Below, piece after piece: positions 8,891 to 17,457 of a DNA stretch of 59,720 nt. How positions within the stretch are numbered: the first letter of the stretch is position 1; each line of letters opens with the position of its first letter. Under the pieces are notes generated by a model. It was given only the letters and a program-made list of their open reading frames with translations, was not told the origin of the DNA and made no database searches. Origin of the DNA: Nitrospinota bacterium (lineage in GTDB: Bacteria; UBA8248); the NCBI GenBank assembly GCA_026706735.1, contig JAPOYD010000106.1, positions 1 to 59,720 on the forward strand, in the 5' to 3' direction. The position numbers and the translations under genes are program-made.

Positions 8891-9763
8891 TTATCTCCCG
8901 AACAGGCCGGACGGCCGGACCGCCAGACAGATGAGCAGAATGCCGAACGAGACGGCCAGCGCCCACGAGGGTCCGAAGAACGAAGAGGTGAAGCTCTCCG
9001 CGACGCCCAGGATGAGCCCGCCCACGAGCGTGCCCGTCATGCTGCCCAGCCCGCCGAGGACGGTGACCGCGAACACGCGGCCGATGTATTCGCGCCCGAT
9101 GGTCGGCTCGACCGGACCGATGATGATGAGCAGGGAGCCGGCGATCACGGCGGTGGCGATGCCGATGCCGAAGGCGACCGTCTTGATGCGAATCGGGTCT
9201 ACCCCCATGAGCTGGACGGCGAGGCTGTCCTGCGCCACGCCCATGATGGCGCGGCCGAAAAAGGTTTTTGTGAGAAACAGGTACAGGACGGCGGCGAGTA
9301 TTCCCCCCACGAGGAAGGGTACGAACAGCCGGTAGGCGATTCCCACCGAGCCGATGGATGTGGACTTGCCGATGTAGAACGCGCGGACGAGGCGGTAGTC
9401 CACCCCGTAGGTGATGATGAGAATGACCTCGATGAGGAAAAAGAGTCCGAAGAAGAACACCAGCCCGCGCAGGGATTCCGCCCCCGTCTTCTCGAAGCTG
9501 TTGTAATAGATTTTGTAGACCGCGACGCCCAGGAAATAAGAGGGAACCGCGAAGACGAGGCCTGCGAGTATCGGGTCGAACCCGAAGTGTTCGTTTACGT
9601 AGTAGGTCAGGTAGGAGCCGAAAATGATGAAGGCCGGATGAGCGATGTTCACGACGTCGAGCAGGCCAAAGGAGAGCGATAGCCCGGCGCTCATCGCGGC
9701 GTAGAAGCCTCCCAGCAGGATGCCCGCGACGAGCGCGTTCAACAAGAATTCGATGCTGAACAT
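8891..9763 (-). CDS. livH: Liv-type ABC transporter permease (LivH-like), operon 2
   Basis: This 290-residue permease has the canonical LivH length and N-terminal block (GLSLSFGLLDVVNIAHPAF) and a coupling loop (AVQLMGVDPIRIKTVAFGIG). Eight or so hydrophobic helices are visible. The ATG is preceded by GGGAGGAG. It follows the binding-protein gene after a GC-rich hairpin, the same arrangement as in operon 1. Confidence 0.92.
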   Translation of the reverse strand: MFSIEFLLNALVAGILLGGFYAAMSAGLSLSFGLLDVVNIAHPAFIIFGSYLTYYVNEHFGFDPILAGLVFAVPSYFLGVAVYKIYYNSFEKTGAESLRGLVFFFGLFFLIEVILIITYGVDYRLVRAFYIGKSTSIGSVGIAYRLFVPFLVGGILAAVLYLFLTKTFFGRAIMGVAQDSLAVQLMGVDPIRIKTVAFGIGIATAVIAGSLLIIIGPVEPTIGREYIGRVFAVTVLGGLGSMTGTLVGGLILGVAESFTSSFFGPSWALAVSFGILLICLAVRPSGLFGR

Positions 9764-9792
9764 GGATGCTCTCCTCCCGTGAACCGGACGCG

Positions 9793-9818
9793 GACCGGGG
9801 GGCCGTTTCCCCCCGGTC
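9793..9818 (-). terminator. Intercistronic hairpin after binding-protein gene, operon 2
   Basis: A 10-base-pair stem (GACCGGGGGG with its complement) encloses a 6-base loop between the binding-protein stop and livH. It mirrors the hairpin of operon 1 at the equivalent place, supporting a shared role in boosting binding-protein expression relative to the permeases. No U-tract follows. Confidence 0.65.
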
Positions 9819-9838
9819 GCGGCATTATGTCCGTTTCG

Positions 9839-11098
9839 TTACTTGCCTTTTGCGTATGGGTAGATCAGTTCTCCGGACTTGAACTCCTCGGGATACACCA
9901 CCACCATCTTTCCTGCTTTGCTGAACTCGCTCATCTTGTTGCTGGTGATGTTCTGGAGCTGGACCTGGAACGTCCGGGAAGTCGCCCATTCGCCGTTCTT
10001 GCCGAACTTCACCTTTCCGACCACGGTCGAATGGGTGTTGTTGCGGATGTAGGCGCCGATTTTCGCCTGATCGAAACTCTTGGTGGCCTCGATCGCGTTT
10101 CCGAGCAATTGCACGTAGGCGTAGGCGAACGGTGGCAGGTAGTAGCCCAGCGGGTCGAGTTTCTGCTTGGGCGCTTCTTTCTGGTATTTCGCCAGGAAGG
10201 CCTCGATGCCGGGGAACTTCAGGGTCTTCTCCGGCGCCCAGAACCAGTAGTCCGTGATGCCGTTCAGCAGTTTGCCGAGATTCATCTGGATGGCGGTGTA
10301 CTGAAGCCCCACCATGCCGCCGCCGAAGAGCTTGGGTTCCAGTTTGATCTCATGTGCGGCCTTCACGATGCCGACCGAACCGCCCGGATAGGAGCCCACG
10401 TAGAACAGGTCGGGGTTCGTGGCCTTGACAGCGCGCAGAATCGGCGTGAAGTCGGATGTGCCGGGGAAGGGGTAGCGCTTGTCGTAGACGATCTTGAAGC
10501 CGTATTTCTTCGCGTTCCGGCGGGCGCCGGCCACGGCGTTGCGCGCGAATTCCGCATCGGCCGAGAGCAGCGCTATCGTCTTGGGCCGGGGCTTCTGCTT
10601 CGCGGCGAGTTCGAAGAAGCCTACCGACCAGTCCACTATGGGGTCGGGGCCGGCCGGCATGATCTGGAAGTAGTTGTTGTATTTGAACTTCGCGTTCGCG
10701 TCGAGGCCGAACAGGCCCATGAACACCATGCCGCGCTCCATCGCGATGGGCAGGGCGGGAACGATGAGGTTCGTCCCGTAGCCCGATACGATGAAGTCCA
10801 CCTTGTCCACGTCCAGCAGTTTGGCGTAGATGCCCGGAACGTTGGCGGGTTTGGTCTGGTCGTCGTAATAGACCAGCTTGACCTTGCGGCCGAGCAATCC
10901 GCCCTTGGCGTTCACGTCGTCGCGCCAGATCTGCATGGCCAGAAGCGCCGCCTTGCCAGCGGGGCCGAGCGGTCCCGTCAGCGCCATGCTAAATCCGATC
11001 TTCACTTCCTTGGCCGCCTGCGCCGAAGGCGTGAATGCGATGCTCACCGCGAGGAGCAGCGCAAACCCGAGAATGACGTGCCTGATTATCCTGCCCAT
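9839..11098 (-). CDS. Liv-type ABC substrate-binding protein, operon 2
   Basis: This 419-residue periplasmic receptor has a Sec signal peptide (MGRIIRHVILGFALLLAVSI, cleavage probably after AQA) and then KIGFSMALTGPLGPAGK, the start of a peripla_BP_6 fold. It differs clearly from the operon 1 receptor, which uses Tat, so the two systems probably import different compounds. The ATG at 11098 follows GAGAGGGAG; an upstream in-frame start would spoil the signal peptide. The ligand cannot be read from the sequence. Confidence 0.9.
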   Translation of the reverse strand: MGRIIRHVILGFALLLAVSIAFTPSAQAAKEVKIGFSMALTGPLGPAGKAALLAMQIWRDDVNAKGGLLGRKVKLVYYDDQTKPANVPGIYAKLLDVDKVDFIVSGYGTNLIVPALPIAMERGMVFMGLFGLDANAKFKYNNYFQIMPAGPDPIVDWSVGFFELAAKQKPRPKTIALLSADAEFARNAVAGARRNAKKYGFKIVYDKRYPFPGTSDFTPILRAVKATNPDLFYVGSYPGGSVGIVKAAHEIKLEPKLFGGGMVGLQYTAIQMNLGKLLNGITDYWFWAPEKTLKFPGIEAFLAKYQKEAPKQKLDPLGYYLPPFAYAYVQLLGNAIEATKSFDQAKIGAYIRNNTHSTVVGKVKFGKNGEWATSRTFQVQLQNITSNKMSEFSKAGKMVVVYPEEFKSGELIYPYAKGK

Positions 11099-11203
11099 TT
11101 TTTTCTCCCTCTCGATTTCAACTTTAGAGTTTTGGTTTCGAGACGCTACGCCGCAAACGAGTCTGCGGCAAAACAATCACACCTACTTATTTTGAGGAAG
11201 CGG

Positions 11204-11232
11204 AATTTACCACAACACGCCTAGGTTTACAA
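11204..11232 (-). promoter_or_regulatory. Candidate promoter of ABC operon 2
   Basis: On the minus strand TTGTAA, 17 bases, TAAATT lies about 105 bases before the binding-protein start, in an AT-rich patch. Each box matches the sigma70 consensus at four of six positions. It is weaker than the operon 1 promoter. Confidence 0.35.
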
Positions 11233-11381
11233 TAACTTCATAATAAATAAAGGATTTCAGGGCGAATGGCGCTTTTGGAGAGAAGCGGCCGGCGGGACGA
11301 GAGCCTTGCGAAAGAGGGATCACCCAATTCGTCATATATGAGGAATGATTTCAGTAAGGCGCCCCTCGTTGATGTTTCGCC

Positions 11382-12659
11382 TTACGCCTTCACTTTCTCG
11401 TTGGCGAGATGCGCTATGGCGGAGGCGAGGATTTCCGCACCCTTCACCATATCGTCGAAGTGCGTGAACTCCTCGGGCGTGTGGGAGAGTCCGCCCACCG
11501 AGGGGATGAATACCATGCCCATCGGGCATACCGCCGCCATGCGGCAGGCATCGTGAACCCCGCCGCTCGACAGCGTAAGCGCGGCGTGGCCCGTTTCCTC
11601 GGAAGCACGCCGGAGCGCCTTTTGAATGTTATTGGACGCAGGGCAGACGGCCAGTTTCTTCACGTCGGAGAGGCGGCCCTGCACACCTCTTTCTTTCTCG
11701 ATGGCGGCGAGCGTTTTTTCCATTCGCGCTAGGGTGCGCTCCATCACCGCCTGGCTTCTGCTCCTCAAGTCGAAGGAAAGCCTCGCCCCTCCCGGGACGA
11801 TGGATACCCACCCCGGATGCGCTTCCATCTCCCCAAAAGTGATAGTGATGCGCTGGGATTCGGGCGCGCGGTTCACGATGTTCTCCATACGCACCATGAA
11901 GTCCGCCGCCGCGATGCCGGCGTCCTTGCGGTAGGGCATGGGCTGTCCGCCCGAGTGCGCTGTAACGCCTGAGAAGTGAACTTCGCCCCGCGTGTATCCT
12001 ACCACCCTGTCCACGATGCCGATGGGCACCTCGACCGATTCGAGGACCGGGCCTTGTTCGATATGAAGCTCCAGAAAGGCCTTTAGCGATCCCTTTTTAA
12101 TTCGGCACGAGCGCACCCGCGCGGGGTTCCCGCCCACCGCTTCGATGGCCTCATACAGCGATTTTCCGGTGGGCGGATGCACCGTGTTCTTCAAATCCTT
12201 CACGCCCACGACGCCCGTGGCGACGCTGCTGCCGAACACCGTCATCCCGCAGGCGGATTCCTCCCCCACGAAGGCCACCACCTCGATGGGGTGATCGTGG
12301 GCGATTCCTGCCTCGTCGATGCGCCGGAACGCTTCGAGAGCAGTGAGAACGCCCGCGGGGCCGTCGAATCGCCCGCCCGGGCTTTGGGAATCAAGGTGAG
12401 AGCCCGCCATCACGGCGGGAAGTCCGCGCACGCGGCCCTCTTTTCTTCCGTATAGGTTTCCCACGGCGTCGACGCGCGTTGCAAGGCCCGCCGCCTTCAT
12501 CCAGGCTTCGGCGAGGTCGCGCACCTCGTTGTAGACCGGTGTGAAGGCCACGCGGTCGAGACCCGTTTTTCCGTATTTTCCGATCTTTGCCTGTGCGTTG
12601 AACTCACGCTTCATGCGGGCGTGGTTCGCGCGGAGAGGGAACGTGTCTTTCGAGGGCAT
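11382..12659 (-). CDS. M20 family amidohydrolase (N-carbamoyl-amino-acid hydrolase / allantoate amidohydrolase type)
   Basis: This 425-residue enzyme is probably a cytosolic dimetal amidase that removes carbamoyl or ureido groups. Metal-ligand motifs occur in order: GSHLDS, GRFDGPAGV, GEESAC (the Glu-Glu pair), LHIEQGP and SGGVHDA near the C-terminus. The dimerisation insert (GYTRGEVHFSGVTAHSG) is present. The length matches the family. ATG is preceded by AGGAGG at 7 bases. The neighbouring ABC importers may supply its substrate, but that is inference. Confidence 0.88.
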   Translation of the reverse strand: MPSKDTFPLRANHARMKREFNAQAKIGKYGKTGLDRVAFTPVYNEVRDLAEAWMKAAGLATRVDAVGNLYGRKEGRVRGLPAVMAGSHLDSQSPGGRFDGPAGVLTALEAFRRIDEAGIAHDHPIEVVAFVGEESACGMTVFGSSVATGVVGVKDLKNTVHPPTGKSLYEAIEAVGGNPARVRSCRIKKGSLKAFLELHIEQGPVLESVEVPIGIVDRVVGYTRGEVHFSGVTAHSGGQPMPYRKDAGIAAADFMVRMENIVNRAPESQRITITFGEMEAHPGWVSIVPGGARLSFDLRSRSQAVMERTLARMEKTLAAIEKERGVQGRLSDVKKLAVCPASNNIQKALRRASEETGHAALTLSSGGVHDACRMAAVCPMGMVFIPSVGGLSHTPEEFTHFDDMVKGAEILASAIAHLANEKVKA

Positions 12660-12689
12660 CGGATTGCCTCCTGGAAATAAAAACTTGAA

Positions 12690-13442
12690 CTAAAAGAGAT
12701 CCTTGGGCACGGGCACTTCTTCGTAATCCTCGGGCTGTAGCGGGTTTTCCGGCACAATCTCCAGCATTTCAAAATAGTGATAGGTTTGCCTCAGATGCTG
12801 GAACGCGTGCCCGAGAGATAGGATCATCAGTTCATGGACGGTGATGGGCCCCATGTAGCTCGACACCTTTTTTGCGAGCGCCTCGCCGCCGTCTTTGAGA
12901 AATTCGGTGAGCTTGGCCTGTATTTCATCCCCATAGGCGCAGATGTCCTCGGTAGTGTGGTAGTCGTTCGCCATCGTTTCATACCGACGCACCATCTCCT
13001 CGGTGTATTCCCCCGACGCGTGGGCCTGCATTACGAGGTCCGGACGCTCGAAACTGTGCCAGGTGAGCTGGCGAAGCGTGCGGGGCCTGCCCGGAGATAC
13101 CCACTCGAGCGTTTCGTGTGGTATCTGGCGGATCACGCGGCGCAAGGCGTCGAAGACCATCTCGAAGTAGTGGAGCATTTTTTCGGACGACAAGGGGCCA
13201 GCGCCTTCCTGTTCGATTTCAAAGGCCTTGCGTAGCGCATCCACGTCGTAGCCCACCACCACGTTCTCTCCGCGCACGGCGACGGGCAGGGACTTGATGC
13301 CCAGCGCCTTCAGTTCCGCTTGGGCCTCTGCGTCGTTCGTGCAGTCCCGGTTAATGACTTCGAGACCGCTGGATGAGAGAAACTCTCTCGTAAGGGCGCA
13401 GGTGTATCACCCGTGGCGTGTATAGACTTTGACGGCTTCCAT
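12690..13442 (-). CDS. Candidate selenoprotein: glutaredoxin-like domain fused to DinB-like domain (UGA = Sec12)
   Basis: Read from ATG 13442, the frame gives a glutaredoxin-like start (MEAVKVYTRHG), then UGA at 13407-13409, then YTCALTREFL, a redox U-x-x-C motif. The frame continues through a cis-proline strand (SLPVAV) and into a DinB-type four-helix domain, about 250 residues in all. H129, H212 and H216 (from LTWHSF and GHAFQHLRQ) fit the DinB metal triad. UGA falls exactly at the first cysteine of C-x-x-C, and a SECIS-like hairpin lies directly downstream. If UGA is a stop, only a DinB protein from a GTG at 13277 would be made. Selenocysteine insertion is inferred, not shown. Confidence 0.75.
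13375..13409 (-). promoter_or_regulatory. UGA codon with bacterial SECIS-like stem-loop
   Basis: UGA occupies 13409-13407. After 17 bases a perfect 6-base-pair hairpin follows, GAGAGA-GUU-UCUCUC, at 13389-13375. The apical loop begins 23 bases after the UGA and its first base is G. From memory, bacterial SECIS elements place the loop roughly 16-37 bases after UGA with a G in the first two loop positions, so this one fits. The hairpin is short and could be chance, but it coincides with the Cys-to-UGA position. Confidence 0.6.
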
Positions 13443-13618
13443 CGCTTTTCTCCCAAATGACCGCGCAAGTGATTTTGGTTTGTGGTTGAAGCATAGCAAA
13501 ACGATGGATATGAGAAAAACTGCCTCGTGCGCTTTGGCGAAAAAGGCCGCGTGTTTTACTATCCCGGGATCAAGGCGCGCACGGTTTGACGTTTTTGGTT
13601 TTGAACAGTGAGACTCCG

Positions 13619-15145
13619 ATGTCTAAGTGGTTCGTGAAGGGTGATGTCGACGGCTTCTTCGGCCTGTGGATGGACAATCTCATCAACCTTCTCCTCATCG
13701 TGAGCTTCTTAAAAGGGTTGTTGGGTTTTTCCGATTCGCTTATATTCGGGCGCGTTTTGCCCGCGGCGGCGCTGAGTCTTCTGGGCGGCAACCTTTTCTA
13801 CACCTGGCAGGCACGGCGTCTGGCCGAACGCGAGGGTCGCGACGACGTGACCGCCATGCCGTACGGTCTCAACACGGTGACGCTTTTTGCGTTCATCTTC
13901 TTTGTCATGCTTCCCGTGAAGCTCAAGACCGGAAGCGCCGAAGCGGCATGGAAGGCCGGGCTGGCGGCCTGTTTCGTGAGCGGGGTGATCGAGACCGTCG
14001 GCTCGCTGGTGGGTGAGCGTATCAGGCGGGTCGCGCCGAGGGCCGCGTTGCTCTCGGCTCTGGGGGGCATCGCGCTCACGTTCATCTCCATGGATTTCGC
14101 GTTCAGAATCTGGGAGAACCCGCTCCTCTCCATGGTGCCTCTGGGAATCATCTTCGTTCATTATTTCGGCGGATTCAGATTTCCCTTCGGTGTGCCGGGT
14201 GGCCTCGTTGCAGTGGCGGCGGGGGTGGTGCTGTCCGCCGTGTTTAGGGGATTTCCCGGCGGTATTCCCGCGCCTGTAGGGCTTGCGCTTCCATCTTCCG
14301 CCCTCGGCCCTTTGTCCGACGCTCTTTTCGGTCCGCTGGCGTGGGATTATCTCGCGGTTTCGATCCCCATGGGCCTGATGACGCTGGTGGGCAGTCTGAT
14401 GTGCCTCGAGAGCGCGGCTGCGGGCGGAGACAATTTCGATACGGGCAGTTCACTGGCGGTGAACGGCGCGGGCTCGCTTCTCGCGGCGTGCCTGGGGAGT
14501 TGTTTTCCCACGACCATATATATCGGGCATCCGGCCTGGAAGAGGGTCGGAGCGCGCTCAGGCTACAGCGCCTTGAACGGTATCGTGATGACGATTCTTT
14601 GCTTTACCGGTTCGATTGCCGCCCTCTCGAAGATCATTCCGGGTGAGGCGCTTTTCGCCCTCATGCTGTGGATCGGGGTGATGATGCTCACCCAGGCGTT
14701 TCAGGCCGTGCCGAAGAATCACGGGCCGGCCGTGGCCATCGGGCTGATACCCGCCATCTCTGCATGGGGGCTGTTGATGGTGGAATCCTCTCTCAGAGGG
14801 GCGGGCACGACTTTGTGGAAAGTGGGGCAGGATGCGTTCGCCAAAGCGGGATTTCACCTGGTAGGAATGATTACCCTGGAGCGGGGATTTCTTTTCACAT
14901 CTATCATCATGACGGCCATGGTTGCGAAGTTGGTGGACCGGGAACCCAGGCAGGCCGCAGGCTGGGCGTTAGCTGGCGCGGTATTAAGTTGGTTCGGGAT
15001 CATCCATGCCTGGCGAATCACGCTCGGTGGCGTTGTCAGCTTCTTCGGGTGGGGGGCGGCGCCCGGTATAGCTGTCGGCTATTTACTGGTTGCGGTTTTG
15101 TTTTTCGCATTCGGGTTCAAACCCTTGGATAAGAAAACGTCTTGA
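13619..15145 (+). CDS. NCS2/AzgA-like permease (xanthine/uracil permease-like membrane protein)
   Basis: This 508-residue protein has about 12 hydrophobic segments and the N-terminal look of the NCS2/AzgA nucleobase-permease fold (FGLWMDNLINLLLIVSFLKG, later AMPYGLNTVTLFAF). It is a divergent member: the family signatures around the substrate site are only partly recognisable, so the cargo is open. I start at ATG 13619, since an upstream start would add 11 non-conserved residues. It is the first plus-strand gene after the selenoprotein candidate and lies just upstream of the flavoprotein gene. Confidence 0.75.
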   Translation: MSKWFVKGDVDGFFGLWMDNLINLLLIVSFLKGLLGFSDSLIFGRVLPAAALSLLGGNLFYTWQARRLAEREGRDDVTAMPYGLNTVTLFAFIFFVMLPVKLKTGSAEAAWKAGLAACFVSGVIETVGSLVGERIRRVAPRAALLSALGGIALTFISMDFAFRIWENPLLSMVPLGIIFVHYFGGFRFPFGVPGGLVAVAAGVVLSAVFRGFPGGIPAPVGLALPSSALGPLSDALFGPLAWDYLAVSIPMGLMTLVGSLMCLESAAAGGDNFDTGSSLAVNGAGSLLAACLGSCFPTTIYIGHPAWKRVGARSGYSALNGIVMTILCFTGSIAALSKIIPGEALFALMLWIGVMMLTQAFQAVPKNHGPAVAIGLIPAISAWGLLMVESSLRGAGTTLWKVGQDAFAKAGFHLVGMITLERGFLFTSIIMTAMVAKLVDREPRQAAGWALAGAVLSWFGIIHAWRITLGGVVSFFGWGAAPGIAVGYLLVAVLFFAFGFKPLDKKTS

Positions 15146-15205
15146 GTCGGCATATTCGCGCTTGTCGTAAGATAAACGCTTTTCGCCGTTTAGATTAGAG
15201 AGGAT

Positions 15206-16726
15206 ATGAAGATGCAAAATGAATCGGTGTTTGATTTGGTGGCCATTGGGGGAGGTGTCGGTGGCCTGGTGGCTTCTGTAGGGGCGGCCCAATTGGGGGC
15301 CAAAGCCGCGCTTGTGGAGAAGACGAAGCTCGGCGGCGATTGTCTCAATTATGGGTGCGTACCCTCAAAGGGCCTGATTCGATCGGCGAGGCTGGCGGCG
15401 CAGGCGCGCTCGATGCCCGAGTTCGGGATTGATGTGAGCGATGTGCGGGTCGATTTCCCCCGCGTCATGAAACGCATGAAGGCGGCTCAGGCTCACATCG
15501 GCGAGCACGATGCGCCCGAGCGTTTCGAGGGCATGGGAATCGAAGTGATATTCGGCGATGGTGCCTTTACCAGCCCCGATACGTTTCAGGTAGGAGACAG
15601 AACACTGCGGGCCAAGCGGTTTTTGCTGGCTATGGGAAGTTCTCCCTTCGTGCCGCCCATTGCCGGTCTTGATAGCGTGCCCTATCTCACGAACGAAACC
15701 GTTTTCGATCTGGAGGAGTTGCCGAGACGCCTGGTGGTGCTGGGAGCCGGACCTATCGGCCTGGAACTATCTCAGGCGTTTCAGCAACTCGGCGCTGAAG
15801 TGGAAGTGCTGCAAAGCGCGCCGAAGCTCCTGCCGAGGCTCGATAAGGAAATGGCCGAGATTCTGGCCGATTCCTTGACGAAATCCGGCCTCAAACTTCA
15901 CTTCGACGTGAACACGCAAAGAGTCGAGAAACGAGGTGATGAGATTTTTCTCGAAACGGATACGCCATCGGGAAAAAGGGAGTGGACCTGCGATCAACTC
16001 CTCATCGCGACTGGCAGATCGCCCAATGTGGGCGGTATGGACCTGGAGAAGGCGGGCGTGAAATACTCCCCGCGCGGCGTGGAGACGGATGCGTATCTTC
16101 AAACCGCGAATCCGCGTATCTTCGCTGCAGGTGATATCCGGGGCCAATATCTCTTCACGCACATGGCGGAGTATGAAGCGGGCGTGGCGCTCAGGAACAT
16201 GTTATTCAGCGCGCCTTTTGGCATCTCGCTCCCGTTTCTCAAGAAAAAGACGAACTATGGCGCCGTTCCCTGGACGATCTACACGACGCCCGAGGCGGCG
16301 CACGTCGGCTTGAGCGAAGCTGACGCCGAAGCCGCTTTGGGGGTGAATCGCATGCAGGTGTTGCGTTTTCCGATGAGCCGGGTGGACCGCGCCGTACTGG
16401 ACGGGGAAACGGAGGGAATTTGCAAGGTGGTGTGCGACGAGAAGGGCAGGCTTTTGGGGGCTGATTTGGTGGGGCCGGCGGCGGGAGAGATATTGCACGA
16501 ATTCGTGTTGGCTGTTCGGAAAAAGATGCACGTCAAGGAGGTAGTGGATACGGTTCACGTGTATCCCACTCTGGCGCAGGTGAACAAGAGGGTGGCGGGC
16601 CGCTATTATGCCGCTAAGCTTTTCACACCTGCCTTTAGGAAGAAGATGCAGCGCCTGTTCGGGCTTAAGGGCAGCATAGAAGTGACCGACCCCGCAGAAC
16701 TCAACGGGCACGGCGCGGAGGAATAG
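15206..16726 (+). CDS. Dihydrolipoamide dehydrogenase / mercuric-reductase-like FAD disulfide oxidoreductase
   Basis: This 506-residue class I pyridine-nucleotide-disulfide oxidoreductase has an N-terminal FAD site (GGGVGGLVASVGAAQLG), the redox pair in GGDCLNYGCVPSKG, an NAD site (VVLGAGPIGLELSQ) and a second FAD motif (NPRIFAAGDI). The C-terminal interface has HVYPTLAQVNKR; classical Lpd has the catalytic H-P-T/H-x-E form here. The C-terminus is about 30 residues longer than E. coli Lpd and basic, as in mercuric-reductase-like proteins. Because the PDH E1 and E2 genes lie nearby (convergent), it may be their E3, but the mercuric-reductase-like subfamily is equally possible. Confidence 0.85.
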   Translation: MKMQNESVFDLVAIGGGVGGLVASVGAAQLGAKAALVEKTKLGGDCLNYGCVPSKGLIRSARLAAQARSMPEFGIDVSDVRVDFPRVMKRMKAAQAHIGEHDAPERFEGMGIEVIFGDGAFTSPDTFQVGDRTLRAKRFLLAMGSSPFVPPIAGLDSVPYLTNETVFDLEELPRRLVVLGAGPIGLELSQAFQQLGAEVEVLQSAPKLLPRLDKEMAEILADSLTKSGLKLHFDVNTQRVEKRGDEIFLETDTPSGKREWTCDQLLIATGRSPNVGGMDLEKAGVKYSPRGVETDAYLQTANPRIFAAGDIRGQYLFTHMAEYEAGVALRNMLFSAPFGISLPFLKKKTNYGAVPWTIYTTPEAAHVGLSEADAEAALGVNRMQVLRFPMSRVDRAVLDGETEGICKVVCDEKGRLLGADLVGPAAGEILHEFVLAVRKKMHVKEVVDTVHVYPTLAQVNKRVAGRYYAAKLFTPAFRKKMQRLFGLKGSIEVTDPAELNGHGAEE

Positions 16727-16731
16727 AGCTG

Positions 16732-17310
16732 CTACACGCCGAAATCCTTGATTTTCGGTTCATCAAGGCCCAGAGCGTGGCCGATTTCATGTAGTAGCAA
16801 ATCGCCTATTTTCTGCCTGTAGCGCCTCGGGTCTCGCCGACATTCGCTTTTGACGACCGAAGCGTATATCTCTATCGCGTTCAAACGGGGAATCCACACG
16901 GCCACAGGGTAGCTACCCACTGCGCGTATGATTTCCGGTGGCGGGAGCGTCAGGAGCCGGACCGGTATTCCCCGGGCTTCAATTTCACGCGCCATTTGTG
17001 GATGAATATCCTCCTTTATGACATCGTCGAGGATTTGTTCCATCCGAAGAATTTCCTCTTCCGTTACTTCCGGGAAGAAGGATTCCATGAAATCGACGAG
17101 TACCGCTTCGTCCTCGGGAATTTCGGGTTCTTTGGGAGGGAAGAGGGCTTCTCTATATTCGGAGAGCCTGGTGCTCCCCGTGACGGTAAAGAAGATAATC
17201 GCTCCGAGCGCGATGACGCCGGCAAACCAGGCCAGACCGACGAGGGGTTTGATGTAGGGTTTCCACCACCAGTATTGCAAGAAATTCCAATCGCCCAAAA
17301 GATTCGTCAT
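16732..17310 (-). CDS. Membrane-anchored zincin metallopeptidase (PF06262-like)
   Basis: This 192-residue protein has one N-terminal membrane helix (about residues 22-45), an acidic linker and a C-terminal domain ending LLLHEIGHALGLDEP. H174, E175 and H178 form the H-E-x-x-H zinc site, followed by the G-L-D-E seen in the minimal zincin family PF06262. A preceding strand (AIEIYASVV) also fits. The usual family is soluble, so the anchor is an addition. It ends five bases from the convergent flavoprotein gene and lies downstream of the PDH genes. Its substrate is unknown. Confidence 0.75.
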   Translation of the reverse strand: MTNLLGDWNFLQYWWWKPYIKPLVGLAWFAGVIALGAIIFFTVTGSTRLSEYREALFPPKEPEIPEDEAVLVDFMESFFPEVTEEEILRMEQILDDVIKEDIHPQMAREIEARGIPVRLLTLPPPEIIRAVGSYPVAVWIPRLNAIEIYASVVKSECRRDPRRYRQKIGDLLLHEIGHALGLDEPKIKDFGV

Positions 17311-17457
17311 CTATGAGACATCCAACAAAAGATAGACTGGAATGCTCCAGGAGGTTCCATTGGGTGATAGAGAAGCTGAACAATCCGGAAAGTCCATCGG
17401 GGCTGATTTCGCCGTCGCGATTACCAAATCAGCCGAATCATGTCTCGGGTGGGCCGT

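Noticed and set aside
13277-13409. Simple pseudogene explanation for the UGA in the glutaredoxin-DinB frame
   Set aside because: A random nonsense mutation is possible but would have to hit the redox Cys codon exactly, with the rest of the frame intact and a SECIS-like hairpin in place. Selenocysteine is the better reading until tested.
13443-13618. Purine riboswitch before the NCS2-type permease
   Set aside because: I could not find the conserved three-way junction core; only an ordinary leader is visible.
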